From the NCBI GenBank assembly GCA_024138015.1, contig JAMXBB010000009.1, positions 43,328,464 through 43,392,463 on the forward strand: 64,000 nt of DNA, written 5' to 3'. This stretch comes from Lumnitzera littorea (Eukaryota; Streptophyta; Magnoliopsida; Myrtales; Combretaceae). Below are positions 1 to 10,680 of the stretch, piece by piece. The position numbers were made by a program, and so were the translations under genes. The notes beneath the pieces are model-generated. The model made no database searches. It was not told the DNA's origin and saw only the letters and a program-made list of their open reading frames with translations. Numbering within the stretch: the stretch's first letter is position 1; each line of letters starts with the position of its first letter.

Positions 1-87
1 CAGCAAATGATTGCCCTGGGTTCTTGAAGATGATGCTTTAGTAATCTTTTGCTTATTTTTCTTTGGTTGGAGGTTTTTAGGTGGCAT
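1..87 (-). CDS. N-terminus of an unidentified, possibly cellular protein (runs off the window)
   Basis: Reading the minus strand from the ATG at 85-87 gives 29 codons without a stop up to the window edge, so the rest of the gene lies outside. The peptide begins MPPKNLQPKKNKQKITK and is strongly basic in its first 17 residues, then rich in serine, threonine and arginine. This could be a nuclear or nucleolar targeting tail, or a disordered N-terminus. The ATG context (AAGAATGCC, purine at -3) suits plant initiation, and the pyrimidine-rich stretch upstream looks like a plant leader. I do not recognise the family. An overlapping minus-strand frame from 349 to 77 is open but looks like a leader shadow. 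Only 29 residues are visible, so it could also be a chance ORF. Confidence 0.45.
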   Translation of the reverse strand, partial: MPPKNLQPKKNKQKITKASSSRTQGNHLL

Positions 88-360
88 TCTTGATGTAGAA
101 GAACCAATTCAAAAGATGAATGCTAATGCGAGGTTGGAAGATAAAGAGAGAGAGAAGGTGGGTGTGAGAGAGTAAGGGAAAGGGAAAAGGAAGAGCAAAG
201 GGTCGAGGAGAACAAATAAAGAGAGGAGAGCAAAAGTAAACCCCAACGTTTGCTTTATTGCAGTACCTACGCTGGCCCCATGTACTTGTACACTGACGAC
301 GTACATGGCCAACATAGAAATGCCAAGAAGAAAGGTGCTTAAGGGCCAACGAGCTTTAAT
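88..360 (-). promoter_or_regulatory. Putative 5' leader and core promoter of the gene at 1-87
   Basis: On the minus strand this stretch holds a long CT-rich patch (about 140-240), the kind of pyrimidine patch common just around plant transcription starts. Upstream of it, about 250-350, is more GC-balanced sequence than the surrounding retroelement DNA. No convincing TATA box is visible between 200 and 360, so if this is a promoter it is of the TATA-less, Y-patch kind. Inference only; no transcript evidence is available. Confidence 0.35.
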
Positions 361-439
361 TCAGATTCACTTTTTTTTTTATTAATAAGCTTAAATTAAA
401 CATAGGCTGCCCCCATGAAGCGCTTAGTTTATAATTGCT

Positions 440-1560
440 AGCCCGACTTTCCCAATTCTTAGAACAGATTTGCACTATCATCAATAGTGGCATCACTATC
501 CATGTTTTCTCCTTCAAAATAATGCTTAAGAAGGTGATCGTTTACCTTAAAAGTGTGGTTGTCTCCTGCCATCAACTCGACTACACCATAGGGAAAAACA
601 TTTATTATCACAAATGGTCTAGACCAACGAGATTTTAACTTACTTAAGAACAACTTCAGTTGAGAGTTGTATAATAGAACTTTTTGACCAAGCAAAAACT
701 CCCGCTTTTGGATGTTCCTGTCATGCCATTACTTAGCTCTCTCCTTGTATATCCTAGCATTTTCATATTCTTCTTCTCTAATCTTATCCATTTGGTTCAA
801 TTAGAGCAGCCTCTTTTCACCTGTAGCTTGTAAATCAACATTAGGTATTTTATGGTCCAGTATGCTTTGTGCTTAAGCTCTGTAGGTAGGTAACATGATT
901 TACCATAAAAAATCTTGTATAGGGACATTCCTATAGGAGTTTTAAAAGATGTCTTTTAAGTCCACAATGCATCATCAAGTTTTAAAGACCAATCTTTCCT
1001 ACATGCATTGATAGTCTTCTCTAAAATACACTTTATTTCCCTATTGAACACCTCAACTTGTCCATAAGTTTGTGGATGATAAGACATGATAACTTTATGA
1101 GTGACTCCATATTTTGATAACAATTTTTCAAACTGGCAATTGTAAAAATGCAATCCCCATCACTTAGAATGGCTTTGGATACCCTAAATCTGGAAAATAT
1201 GTTCTTTTTAAAAAATTTAATTACAAACTTAGCATCATTAGTCTATAGAGCAACTACTTCTACCCATTTTGACACATAATCCATAGCTATAATTATGTAT
1301 TTATTTGAAAAAGATAAGGGAAAAAAACCCATGAAGTTTATTCTCCATACATCAAAAAGCTTAATTACAAGAATGTTATTTTGTTGTAATTCATGTCTCC
1401 TAGAAATATTACTAGTCCTTTGGCATTGAGTATAAGACATAACATAGTTCCTACAATCACTAAACAATCTGGGCCAATAAAATCCACAAGATAAGATCTT
1501 AGCAGTAGTTCTTTCCACACCAAAGTAGCCTCCTGCTTCCACAGAATGATAGTGCTAAAT
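440..1560 (-). pseudogene. Athila-like integrase (broken)
   Basis: Integrase inserts the element's cDNA into host DNA. Upstream on the minus strand (1,542 to 1,243) lies the zinc-finger part with HFG-like and CQRTSNISRR motifs, followed by the core with the first aspartate in AMDYVSKWVE. After a frameshift near 1,240-1,150 a second aspartate sits in an LSDGD motif. The third catalytic residue, glutamate, is seen in [15 protein letters not shown] (about 1,050-1,090). The C-terminal region (459-695) carries LLYNSQLKLFLSKLKSRW, typical of the Athila integrase tail. The first cysteine of the second zinc pair is changed to tyrosine (YTQC). At least two frameshifts break the ORF, so it is not functional. 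Confidence 0.8.
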
Positions 1561-3110
1561 TATGCTAAGTTATTCAATTTCAGGTACACAACGTTTAATT
1601 GCTTGGTCAATACAACATTTAAACAGATACCGTTCATCCCAAAAATAGTATTTCACATCGTGCAAAAACTTCTTTTTCTTTTGAAATGAATAACCATATG
1701 TTGTGATTTTGCTAACTAGGTAATTGACTATATCAGCATACTAAGGTAATCCTTGGATCTCTACTGCATACAACTATTCATCAGGGAACTTTTCATTAAT
1801 GGGTGACTCTAAACAATCAAATTCCAAATGAAATAAATGATCAATAACCATATTTTTAGTTCCCTTTTTATTTTTGATTTCAAGGTCAAATTCTTGCAAT
1901 AGTAAAATCTAACAAATTAACCTAAGTTTAGCATCAACTTTAGCAAACAAATATTTTAGAGCAACGTAGTCTGTATACACTATGGTCTTAGAACTGATTA
2001 GATAAGGCCTAAACTTGTCACATGCAAATATAATTGCTAATAGCTCTTTTTCTATTGTGGCATAGTTTCTCCAGGCCTCATTCAAGATTTTACTAGCATA
2101 GTATATTACATGAAATAACTTACCTCTCCTTTGCCCCAGTACTACTCCTATAGCATAATCGTTAGCATCATACATTAACTCGAAGGGGAGCTCCCAATCA
2201 GGTGCAACAATCACTAGTGCCAAAGTAAGCTTCTCCTTCAATAGATTGAATGCCCATAAACAATTGTCATAAAAAACAAAAGCAAAATCTTTTTCAAGTA
2301 AATTACAAAGAGGTCTAGAGATTTTAGAAAAGTCCCTAATGAATCTCATGTAGAAGCCAACATATCTTAGGAAGCTCTTGACTCCTTTGACTAAAGTGGG
2401 GGTTTGCAACTTCTCTATTATCTCTACTTTTGTCCTATCAACTTCAATCCCCTTTTTTTACACCTTATGACCTAAGATTATTTCCTCTCTAACCATAAAA
2501 TGGCATTTTTGTCAATTCATAAGTAGATTAGTCTTCTTGCATCATTTAAGCATATAGCTTAAATTAGTCAGACATGATTCAAATGACTTCCCAAAGATAG
2601 AGAGGTCATCCATAAATATTTCAATAAAATCTTCTAACATGTTAGAAAATATAGACATCATGCACCTTTGGAAAGTAGTAAGTGCATTGCAGAGACCAAA
2701 GGGCATTCTCCTAAAGGCAAAAGTGCCATAGGGACATGTAAAGGTGGTTTTCTCTTGGTCCTCGAATGCTATATGAATTTGATTATAACCAAAATAACCA
2801 TCTAGGAAACAGTAATAGTTATGCCTTGATAGTTTTTCTATCATATGATTTGTAAAGGGAAGGAGGAAATGGTCTTTACGGGTAGTATCCTTCAGTTTTC
2901 TATAGTTTATACAAACTCTCCACCCAGTCATAATGTGAGTAGGGATTGACTCATTAGCCTCATTTTTTACCATAGTTATACTACCCTTTTTAGGCATTAC
3001 TTGAATGGAACTAACCCATTTACTATATAAGATAGGGTAGATAATACCTGCATCCAACAATGTGAACACCTCTTTCTTTATTACTTCCTTAAGAGTTAAG
3101 TTAAGTCATC
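1560..3110 (-). pseudogene. Athila-like reverse transcriptase and RNase H (broken)
   Basis: The RT domain lies at 3,069-2,542 on the minus strand. It starts with a WVSSIQVMPKKG-like motif and has the PFGLCNA motif and the catalytic FMDD box at 2,605-2,616 (usual form Y/F-x-DD), so the aspartates survive. RNase H follows at 2,409-1,909, with aspartate in LMYDAND, glutamate in IEKELLAI and aspartate in VYTDYVALKYL. A frameshift and stops separate the two pieces (about 2,410-2,540), and the RNase H to integrase linker (1,560-1,905) is interrupted as well. Together these would copy genomic RNA into DNA. This copy cannot encode one continuous protein. Confidence 0.82.
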
Positions 3111-3639
3111 TCTGTAGTTATACTATAGGTTTGCACTCAGCCTCCAACAATATCTTGTGAGTGCAAATCAAAGGACTAATCCCCTTAATATTAGCAATGG
3201 TCTACCTAATGGCTTCCTTATGCTCTCTCAAAACTCTTAGGAGTTGTTGGTCCTGATCACCTATCAAAGAAGAGGAGATAATTATTGGCAAAGTATCATA
3301 TGTTCTAAGATAAGCATATTTTAAATGACTAGGTAATGGTTTAAATTCAAGCACTAAGGATTGTGTCAATGATGGTATTGGTTTCTTCTTACTAGTGCCT
3401 AGCTCCTCATAGTATCAAGCTTTGATTTCTAACACCTGTTCCATGCATTCTTCCTCAGGCTCATCATCATTGCTCCAATCATCTAGATCCTTAAGAACTG
3501 ATTCCATGATATCTAATCCTACTTTCTCTTCTATGGACTCATAGGTAATCTCATCAATAACATCAATAGTGTAACAGGGTTTACAGTAATAAAATTATTT
3601 TATGGCTTCATTAACATTAAAAGTTACTTAATCATCCAT

Positions 3640-4135
3640 AACTCTTAAAGTAAGCTTACCCTATTCCACATCTATAGATGCCTTACCTGTTATAAGAAAT
3701 GGTCTGCCAAGTATCATAGGTACCATTCTATCCTCCTCCATTTCTAGGACTATAAAGTCAACTGGGAAGATGAATTTGTCCATCTTTACTAAGACATTCT
3801 CTACAATACCCCTTAGGTATTTGATACTCCTGTCAGCAAGTTGCAAGGTGACATGAGTCTCCTTGTAGTCTCTAAGTCCTAACTTTCTGAAAATAGACAA
3901 AAGTATTAAATTTATACTTGTACCAAAATCAATAAGAACTTTATCAAAATGAAGATTCCCCAAAGTGTAAGGAATAGTAAAACTCACCTGATCTCTTTGT
4001 TTTCTTAGCAGGTTAAATAAATTTTTTTGTAGGATCATAGAACATTCCCCTATAAGCATCACAGGTTCACTCCCATCAATCTTTCTCTTCTTGGTTAGCA
4101 AATCCTTCATGAATCTGGCATATGAAGGCATCTGT
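3640..4135 (-). pseudogene. Athila-like aspartic protease region
   Basis: The 156-codon stretch at 4,131-3,661 contains LIDFGTSINLI, the D-x-G active-site segment of retroelement proteases (Athila usually has DLGASINLMPLS), followed by FRKLGL. Near its end MILGRPFLIT matches the conserved flap-to-C-terminal ILGRPFL motif. The catalytic aspartate is present. It lies between gag (upstream) and RT (downstream, after a stop-containing linker at 3,110-3,640), as expected for a gag-pro-pol polyprotein. Confidence 0.78.
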
Positions 4136-4139
4136 CGAA

Positions 4140-5626
4140 GTGCTTCAGCAAAAGGAATGTTGATTTGCAGCTACTTAAAAACATCTAAGAATTTAGCAAA
4201 TTGGGCGTCCAATTGATGTTGCTTCAATCTTCCTAGAAAACGGACAAGAGGAACATACGGTTTCACTTCTAATGACTTCTGCTTTGGTTCCTCTACTTCT
4301 TGTTAATCTCTACCTTTCCTTGGATTCTCTTCCTTTTCTTTAACTTGTCTGTCAACTGTTTCTACTTCCTTACTACTCCTCAACATTATAGCATTGACAC
4401 CTATGGGATTCTCTTCAATATTGCTAGGTAAAGACCTTGATGGTCTATTACTCAACTGTTGAGAGATCTGACTAATCTGATTCTCTAAATTCCAAATAGT
4501 GGCGTATTGATTCTATAACATGGTGTTAGTCTTTTGATATATCTTAAATTAAGCTCTTCCATTCTAAACTAATTCTACTAAGGTAGAGCATTCTGAGTAG
4601 GACCTTACTTCTAGAATCTAAGTGGTGGTTTAAATGCATTATTCTCATTCCTCCATGAAAAGTTTGGATGATTCCACTACCCTGGAATGTATGTGTTCGA
4701 ACAAGGTCCTTGATTACCCCATTGGAAATTGTTGACATAGTTCACCTGCTCTCCAATAGATGAAGCTAAAGGATTCCTAGATAGGTACTCATGAGTCAAA
4801 TGTGGTCCTGAACATATCTCATAAAAAGCCATGTGGTTAGCATTAAAAGATTGTGTTGAGGTGAGTTTACTTACCTAGGTAGTGAGAGCTGAAATTTGAG
4901 TTGTTAATTAAGACATAGTGTCATTATCATTGACTAATGCCACTCTTGACTTACCTCTCTCGTTTTGCCAATTATGTGCACTGGAGGCCATCTCTTCTAT
5001 CAATGCACTTGCTTTATCATAAGTCTTACCGATTAGTACACCTCTAACTATAGCATTTACTAAAGACCTCAATGTCTTATCCAAGCTGAGATAGAAAATC
5101 TCAATTAGGAGATTATCTGGTAATCCATGATGTGGGCATCTTCTAATTGCCTCCTTGAATCTCTCTTATGCCTTATAAAGGGACTCACTACTAAACTTGG
5201 TAAAGTTGGTGATTTCATTCCTCAATTTTACGGTCTTAACTGGTGGGAAAAATCTCTTTAGAAATTTAGATGAAACATCAGCCTAGGTGGTAATGGACTC
5301 TTGTGGCAATGAATGGAACAGGGCTCTAACTTTATCCCTTAGTAAGAAGGGAAAGAGTTGTAATCTGATGACCTCATTTGTAACATTGTTTATCTTCACT
5401 GTATTGCAATATTGGAAGAATCCTATAATATGCTCATCAGGACTTTCATTTAGATATTCTCCAAACTGATTTGTTTAAACCATTTGAATGAGTGATGGTT
5501 TTAGTTCGAAGTTCTTAGCCTTAATGGTAGGCCTCCTTATGGCAAACCCATAACAATAGGTACTGTATAGTCCTGAAGTGATCTAAGAACACCCTGTATC
5601 TAATTGTTATTATCATTGCTTGCCAT
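4140..5626 (-). pseudogene. Athila-like gag (many stops and frameshifts)
   Basis: A plausible start ATG is at 5,624-5,626, opening with MASNDNNN before a stop. Joined by eye over several frames, the translation carries known Athila gag landmarks: LKPSLIQMV, RLQLFPFLLRDKVRA (near 5,330), FFPPVKT (about 5,240), CPHHGLPDNLL (about 5,130) and IEEMASSAHNWQNE (about 4,990). The last stretch, 4,740-4,140, is low in complexity and leads into the protease. Gag forms the particle that packages element RNA. Here it is a fossil. Confidence 0.75.
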
Positions 5627-5823
5627 CTTAAATTCCTACACTTCTCTCATTCTTTTGTTTTCTCTCCTCAACTAATGCAAAGTGTGCTCTATTTTAGAAT
5701 CTATTAGTAGAATTTCAGCACTTCTACTCTTGCGCATAAAATACTTACAAAGAGAACAAGAAACAAAATACATTGTAAAGTGTAGCTAAATTACCAATAG
5801 AACTAAAAGGTTTAATATTTATA

Positions 5824-5842
5824 GTCCCTAGCAATAGTGCCA
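5824..5842 (-). other. Primer-binding site, decayed tRNA-Asp-type
   Basis: On the minus strand this reads TGGCACTATTGCTAGGGAC, just inside the LTR and before gag. The Athila pattern as I recall it is TGGCGCCGTTGCCGGGGA. All five differences are transitions, and all fall at the three CpG positions of that pattern. Confidence 0.7.
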
Positions 5843-6923
5843 AAAACTTAATCTGCTCAAAATATATATAAGAATATAACGAATACTCCAGCAAGTATAC
5901 TGCGTCGGTATCAAGTAATAAAGAGTGAGTAAGGTTATTGATCTCTCGAAGACTAAGAAATTACTAAACCTATAATAGCTCTTATCAATATTTAGGCAAT
6001 TGAATTAGATTGTAGATTAACTAATCTAATAAATAACTTTAAGTTGTCATAGAGAAAATCACAAGAGTATATCAAAATGAAATAATCAATTGAGAACGTA
6101 GGAAAACAGAATCCATCCTAGTTCTGCTAATCAAATTATCATCACGTTAAATGAATTAATAGTTAAGCGGTCATTCAAGTGAAATTATCATGCTTTAAAA
6201 TTTAAGGACTTAAAACTCTAATTAATTGGTTAACTGCTACATCTCCAATTAACAGTAAACTCCAAATTACAATCATAAATCTCCTAATGTTATGATTGAC
6301 TAATGCCTTATATTAATTATCCTTAATATCTTAGCAAATATTAACTAGTCATTGCATTAATCCCTAGATAATTTCTAATTAATTTAATTAACACCGCTTC
6401 TACATTAGCTAATTAGCTCAATCAAGAATTCCTAACAAAAATCATATCAACTCTCGCATCAATAGTGTTTTTAACAATTATAAACAATGAAAAATTATGA
6501 TTGAAATTATAGAAATTGCAATCATGAATCATCCATACATCTATTATCCTTATAACATGGCTATGATTATCACCTTAGTTACCTAGGGTTTCATCAATTT
6601 CCCAAAATTAAAACCTAGCTAGCCATGAAATTTAAAATAAAAGCACATTTCACAATCAAACTTACAAGGAAATTCATGGTTGAAAATAACAACAAATTAT
6701 AGAATTGCATAAACAATAATGGAATAGAAATCACCAATTTTGTAAGAATGATAAAGAAAACTCCAATTGTAAGAACTCTAAGAATGATCTACACAGCAAT
6801 GGCAAGGTCTTCTCAATGATCTACGAAACTACTACTAGAATCCTCTTAGAATATCTCCCGACTTCTTATAAAACTCTTTAGATTAAAAGGAAATGCAAAA
6901 GTGCCTTAAAATATCAACACAAT

Positions 6924-6935
6924 GCATATTTATAG
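6924..6935 (-). promoter_or_regulatory. TATA box of the Athila-like LTR
   Basis: Minus-strand CTATAAATATGC sits about 350 bp into the LTR, as expected for the U3/R junction promoter of an LTR retrotransposon. It lies about 90-110 bp downstream of the GCCGAC cluster. Confidence 0.6.
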
Positions 6936-7024
6936 AGCAAACAAAAGATGGCTATCGACTAATTTTGGATGGAAATCAAAGCTAGCTCAAGACCAGCTGT
7001 TTTTATTGAAGGCTGGCCATAAAG

Positions 7025-7064
7025 GCCGACGGTGTTAAATGTAGGCCGACTCAAGGCCGTCGGC
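7025..7064 (-). promoter_or_regulatory. Cluster of three GCCGAC (DRE/CRT-type) cores in the LTR
   Basis: GCCGAC occurs on the plus strand at 7,025-7,030 and 7,045-7,050, and on the minus strand at 7,059-7,064. The last two form a short hairpin-capable inverted pair. RCCGAC is the known core bound by plant DREB/CBF cold and drought factors. The cluster lies upstream of the LTR TATA box. A role is inferred, not shown. Confidence 0.45.
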
Positions 7065-7289
7065 TTTCACTCCTAATTTCCTTAGCCAACGCAGTTTGAT
7101 TCGAGCTTCCTTCGATTGCATAAAACTCCTCCAAACTGCTCATATTTTTACTCTAAATCCTCCATGACTTGAAATATCTAAATGAATATACTTAAGTACC
7201 ATTTCTTAATTATTTCAATAAAATTAATAATAATTCAACATAATTCACATAATGGAATATGAGTAAAATATGCCTTTATCAACTTCTCC

Positions 7290-7637
7290 ACATTTAGCTA
7301 GTTTTAAAAAGGCGATTGATGATATGCAGTAAAGGAAATAGTTGACACGGGAGCTATCTTAGAAGAATGGTCTCTTATACTTTAAGGACAAGATATTTTT
7401 GGTGCCTACTCAAAGCTTATTCCTAAGCTTTCATATGAGTATCATTCAATGCTTGCAATAAGACACTTTGGAGTCCTTAAAACATATAAGAGACTAGCAT
7501 CTGAGTTTGATTGGGAAGTAATGAAAGCGAATGTGGAAGCATTTATGTAGACTTATATTTTCTGTTAATAGATTAAGTATAGTACCAAGAGCCCATATGG
7601 ATTGTTATCTCCTTTACCAATGCCTGATTGTCAAGCT
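7290..7637 (+). pseudogene. Gypsy integrase zinc-finger fragment
   Basis: Plus-strand translation shows the end of the RNase H to integrase linker, then LIPKLSYEYHSMLAIRHFGV and KTYKRLASEFDWEVMKANVEAFM, matching the gypsy pattern in which a histidine-containing H-x-G segment precedes FYWxGMKxDVxxFV. A few codons later YSTKSPYGLLSPLPMP matches the PAGLLQPLPIP motif at the end of the zinc-finger region. Stops interrupt it and the remainder of pol is absent. On the right it is cut at 7,637 by the Tat/Ogre-like element; on the left it meets the Athila-like LTR. It is the oldest layer here. Confidence 0.65.
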
Positions 7638-10261
7638 TGATATTTTTCTAATTTTGTAAATTAGTTTTCTTTAAATCAATCAATATTAAACCCTATCCGT
7701 TTAATATTGATCATTGATTAAAGTTTAAAGAAAACTAGCTCTTTTATTTTTAAAATGTTTTAGAGTCGTCAGCCAACCAAAGTCGAGAAAAAGAGTTAAA
7801 TTATAACCAGTTGAGTAGATTGGTTATAACTTAGCTACTAGTCTTTTAATAAAATAAGTTTTATTAAATGGTTTTGAAAACTAGAAGAATTAGTCCATAG
7901 GTTATGTTTTTTAAACCCTTATGGGTACAACAACTTTCGAAATTTAGATTTAATTCCTAAAATCACCTTTTTAGAAACACAACTTAATTTATCTAAGCTG
8001 CTTTTAGTTGAATAATTTTAAACTTAAAGGAAAGGAAAAACTTTTTTTTTTTTCATTTTTTACGTCGCCTTGGAGATACTTACATACCCGTTATTCAGGA
8101 TCAGATGTACGTAGTATTTTTTCTCAAAAATTTAAGTAGGTTGATTTCTTTTAACCTTTAAAATGATCGGTCTTAAGTTATTAAGTCATTTAATTTTATT
8201 TAAGCAAAATACCTAAGATGAAAGGGTCTTAATTTGGTGTTCTTATTTTTGGGAAAATTTTAAAATATCATAATTTTTGAAAAAAAGGTCCACTTATTTT
8301 TATTTATTTGGAAAAAAATTTCATGTGATAAAACTTTCTAGAAAAAAATCTTAAAATACCTAGATTAAACTGATGCCTAATTACATAAAAGAAACCTGAA
8401 ACATGGAGAAGATACATAACTATAGAAAAGAAGCCTAAATTATAGAAAAAAAAAACATAAATCATGATAAAGATGTCTGAATCATAGAAAACATACCTAC
8501 AAGAAAATTATGCATTTATTTTGAAATGTTCTAAGAAATCCTAACTTTAAAAAGATTCATTTTATTTTATTTTTATTGAAAAATGCTTTTCTAAGTGATA
8601 AAATGGTTTTTATATATTTTCTTTATTTTATTGTCTTTATTATTATTTTTTTCATTTCTTTACTAAAACATCAAAATAAATAAATAAATAAAGGGACTTC
8701 TTCCTCTTTCTATTTCTTTCTATTGCTTTCTTTTTTTTTTTTTTTTCTTCTCTTGTTTTTGAATTACAAGTACAATGCCAAAAGGAAAGAGGAACAAAAA
8801 AAAGAAAAAAAAAAGTTGAATAAGAAAAGTGAGGGTAAAACCAAAGACAACAATTGGGTGAAGTCGATCGAAGTAGTTTGGGTGAACTCGGGTCAAGTTA
8901 GATTTACGGGTCATTGAATGAGGCCAACAACAGCATGAGGTTCTTCAAGCAAATGCAAGCACCAAATCGAGCAAGTGATGGAAGTTTTATGTGTATCGAA
9001 TTGGACTTAGTGAGGTTAGTTTCAACGTTTCAAGGAGTGGTGGTGGTTTTGTGGTTCATTGGAGTTGGGCAACATAGGATTGAGAAAATCGATTGTGGAG
9101 ATTAGAGCAGTGGTCATCAACGAGAGTAATTGGTGGCCTTAAGGGTTTTTGATAATGAGGAAGCTAGTGGTGTAATGGGTTTCACTTGAAAACCACCATA
9201 TTGAGGTGGTTTTAGAGAGAGAAAGTGGGTGGTGCATGAATTAGCTTCCTAAAGAGAGAACGTTGGGAATCGAGCTTATACAAATGATTTTGAATTGCTC
9301 TTCTTACTTCAAACAATTCCTACAACTCCTATTTATGTTTTTTTATCAAAAATTTCTAAAGGAAACTTCTATTTCATTCCAAAATTGATGCCTTTCCTTA
9401 ATAGGTTTTCGAAACATATTGAATTCGATTGATCATGAAAGAGATATTTTTAGTTAAAATTACTGGTCAAAACAACTTAATTGATATTGAAAACATTACC
9501 TTTCATCAACCTATTACATCGATTTTCATTAAAAACGCTGCGAGATTGAAGAATTGTTAATTGTCCATGAATGAAGTATTTAAACTTTTTTCCACTTTTT
9601 GAGTTCAATTTTGACCCACTTTCCATCATTGATCTAGGAAAATAATGGATGAAACTTAATCTACTCCAAGTGCTTTATTGATTTCCACTTTTATTTTGAT
9701 AAAACTTTGGCCATAAAGAAACTAAATTGGATTGAAAAGAAAGGGACTCACATTTATTTTTTCTTTTTCTTTCTACAAATCTCACATATTAAAGGGAGAA
9801 ACAGGTACGTGATTACATGCCCCCATGCGCCCGTTGTAAAAAATTTAGGTGCATAGAAGCATGCCCCTCTCCTTACTGTCTTCTTGATTAAATGATCAAG
9901 GCCTTAAGCCTTGATTCTAAATCATATGGACCAAGTTTAATACTTGGTTCGATCCAAACCCCTTCCCCCCTTTTTTTTATTTTATAAAATTAAAAATAAA
10001 TAAAGCAAAACTAAAAAAAAAAAGTTTCAACCACTCATATAACTTATACGAATTAATTTTATTTAAGCCTAATCTAAAAATAAAAGAATTAAGGCATTTA
10101 AAAATAACAAAAAATATTTTTTTATACTTTTTCTAAATTTTCATTTTTTGGTTTTCTTTCTAAATTTTTTGTTTTTTTGGTATTTTTCCTGAATTAAGAC
10201 CTCTTACCGTATTCTCAAAATTTTTTAAAAATAAAAGAGTGACAAAAATGAGGTGTTTATA
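7638..10261 (-). repeat. 3' LTR of gag-only Tat/Ogre-like copy 1
   Basis: Homologous along its length to 57,573-60,320. Shared landmarks are the paired TTTAATATT blocks near the low edge (7,685-7,720), the GAGTCGTC block (about 7,763), the GATACTTACATACCC-type block (about 8,075), the CACC/GTGGT-rich centre (8,900-9,240) and the high edge. The high edge should read TGTAGATACCTCATTTTT on the minus strand as in copy 2, but starts TATAAACACCTC here, a G to A change in the terminal TG. The low edge TGATATTTTTC is where similarity to copy 2 starts. Length is about 2.62 kb. The short open frames at 8,720-9,105 are chance ORFs in poly-T/poly-A. Confidence 0.7.
9326..9337 (-). promoter_or_regulatory. 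TATA-like box in the copy 1 LTR
   Basis: Minus-strand CATAAATAGGAG corresponds in position to the CTATAAAAGGGG box of copy 2 (59,246-59,257). This supports a minus-strand orientation for both LTRs. Confidence 0.45.
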
Positions 10262-10277
10262 ACTACTCTTCTTTGTG
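10262..10277 (-). other. Polypurine tract of copy 1
   Basis: Minus-strand CACAAAGAAGAGTAGT lies immediately before the LTR start. The copy 2 equivalent at 60,321-60,336 is CACAAAGAGAGATAGT. Such tracts prime plus-strand DNA synthesis in LTR elements. Confidence 0.6.
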
Positions 10278-10680
10278 ATGAAGTTTAAGTAAAACTTTGC
10301 CACAAAGACAAAATAAACACCTTTTTACCCTAAGGGTAGAATTTGTCCTAAAAAGTGTTATAACTAGCTAGCTAACCTAGGTTTAGTTTACTAGGGATTT
10401 GAGGAATGGTGAAAGGTGAAAGAGAGAAGAGGCACTTTAAGAGCTAACTGAGTAAGTTTAGAAAGGTTTAGCACCTTAGGAGCTACCTAAAAGGATTAGT
10501 TTGAAACTTAGTCGTGCTCTTCTAAGTTGACTAACCTACGTGGGAGCATCTTTAGGGGACTAGCAACCTTGAATTGAAATTGATTTGGAAAAAACTTAGT
10601 CGTTCTCTTTTAAGCTCACTAACCTTAAAGGAGATGTGAGATAAGGCAATGCTCTATGAACTGACTAGAACCCTAAAGAT

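Larger units (their letters stand above)
400..7281 (-). mobile_element. Athila-like Ty3/gypsy retrotransposon, one LTR, 3' end missing
   Basis: Read on the minus strand the order is LTR (5,854-7,281), primer-binding site (5,824-5,842), gag (from 5,626), protease, RT, RNase H and integrase, the order expected of Ty3/gypsy. The gag and pol motifs and the primer-site pattern fit the Athila group. Frameshifts and stops occur in every domain. After the integrase C-terminus (about 440) no copy of the LTR appears before the cellular-looking leader at 360, so the 3' LTR has been lost or the insertion was truncated there. The right edge abuts an unrelated gypsy fragment at 7,290. Confidence 0.8.
5854..7281 (-). 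repeat. LTR of the Athila-like element (5' LTR)
   Basis: On the minus strand it begins TGATAAAGGCATATTTTAC (7,281) and probably ends ...GAGCA at 5,854, about 12 bases before the primer-binding site. It is about 1.43 kb long and AT-rich, with a GC-rich island at 7,000-7,070 and a TATA box at 6,924-6,935. The low edge is uncertain by about 15 bases because no second LTR is available to compare. Confidence 0.7.

Noticed and set aside
77..349. Minus-strand open frame of 90 codons ending just inside the gene start
   Set aside because: It covers the CT-rich leader, gives a hydrophobic low-complexity peptide without known motifs, and overlaps the better-placed ATG at 87 in another frame.
8720..9105. 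Open frames on both strands in the copy 1 LTR
   Set aside because: They arise from poly-T/poly-A runs and are not preserved in the homologous LTR of copy 2.
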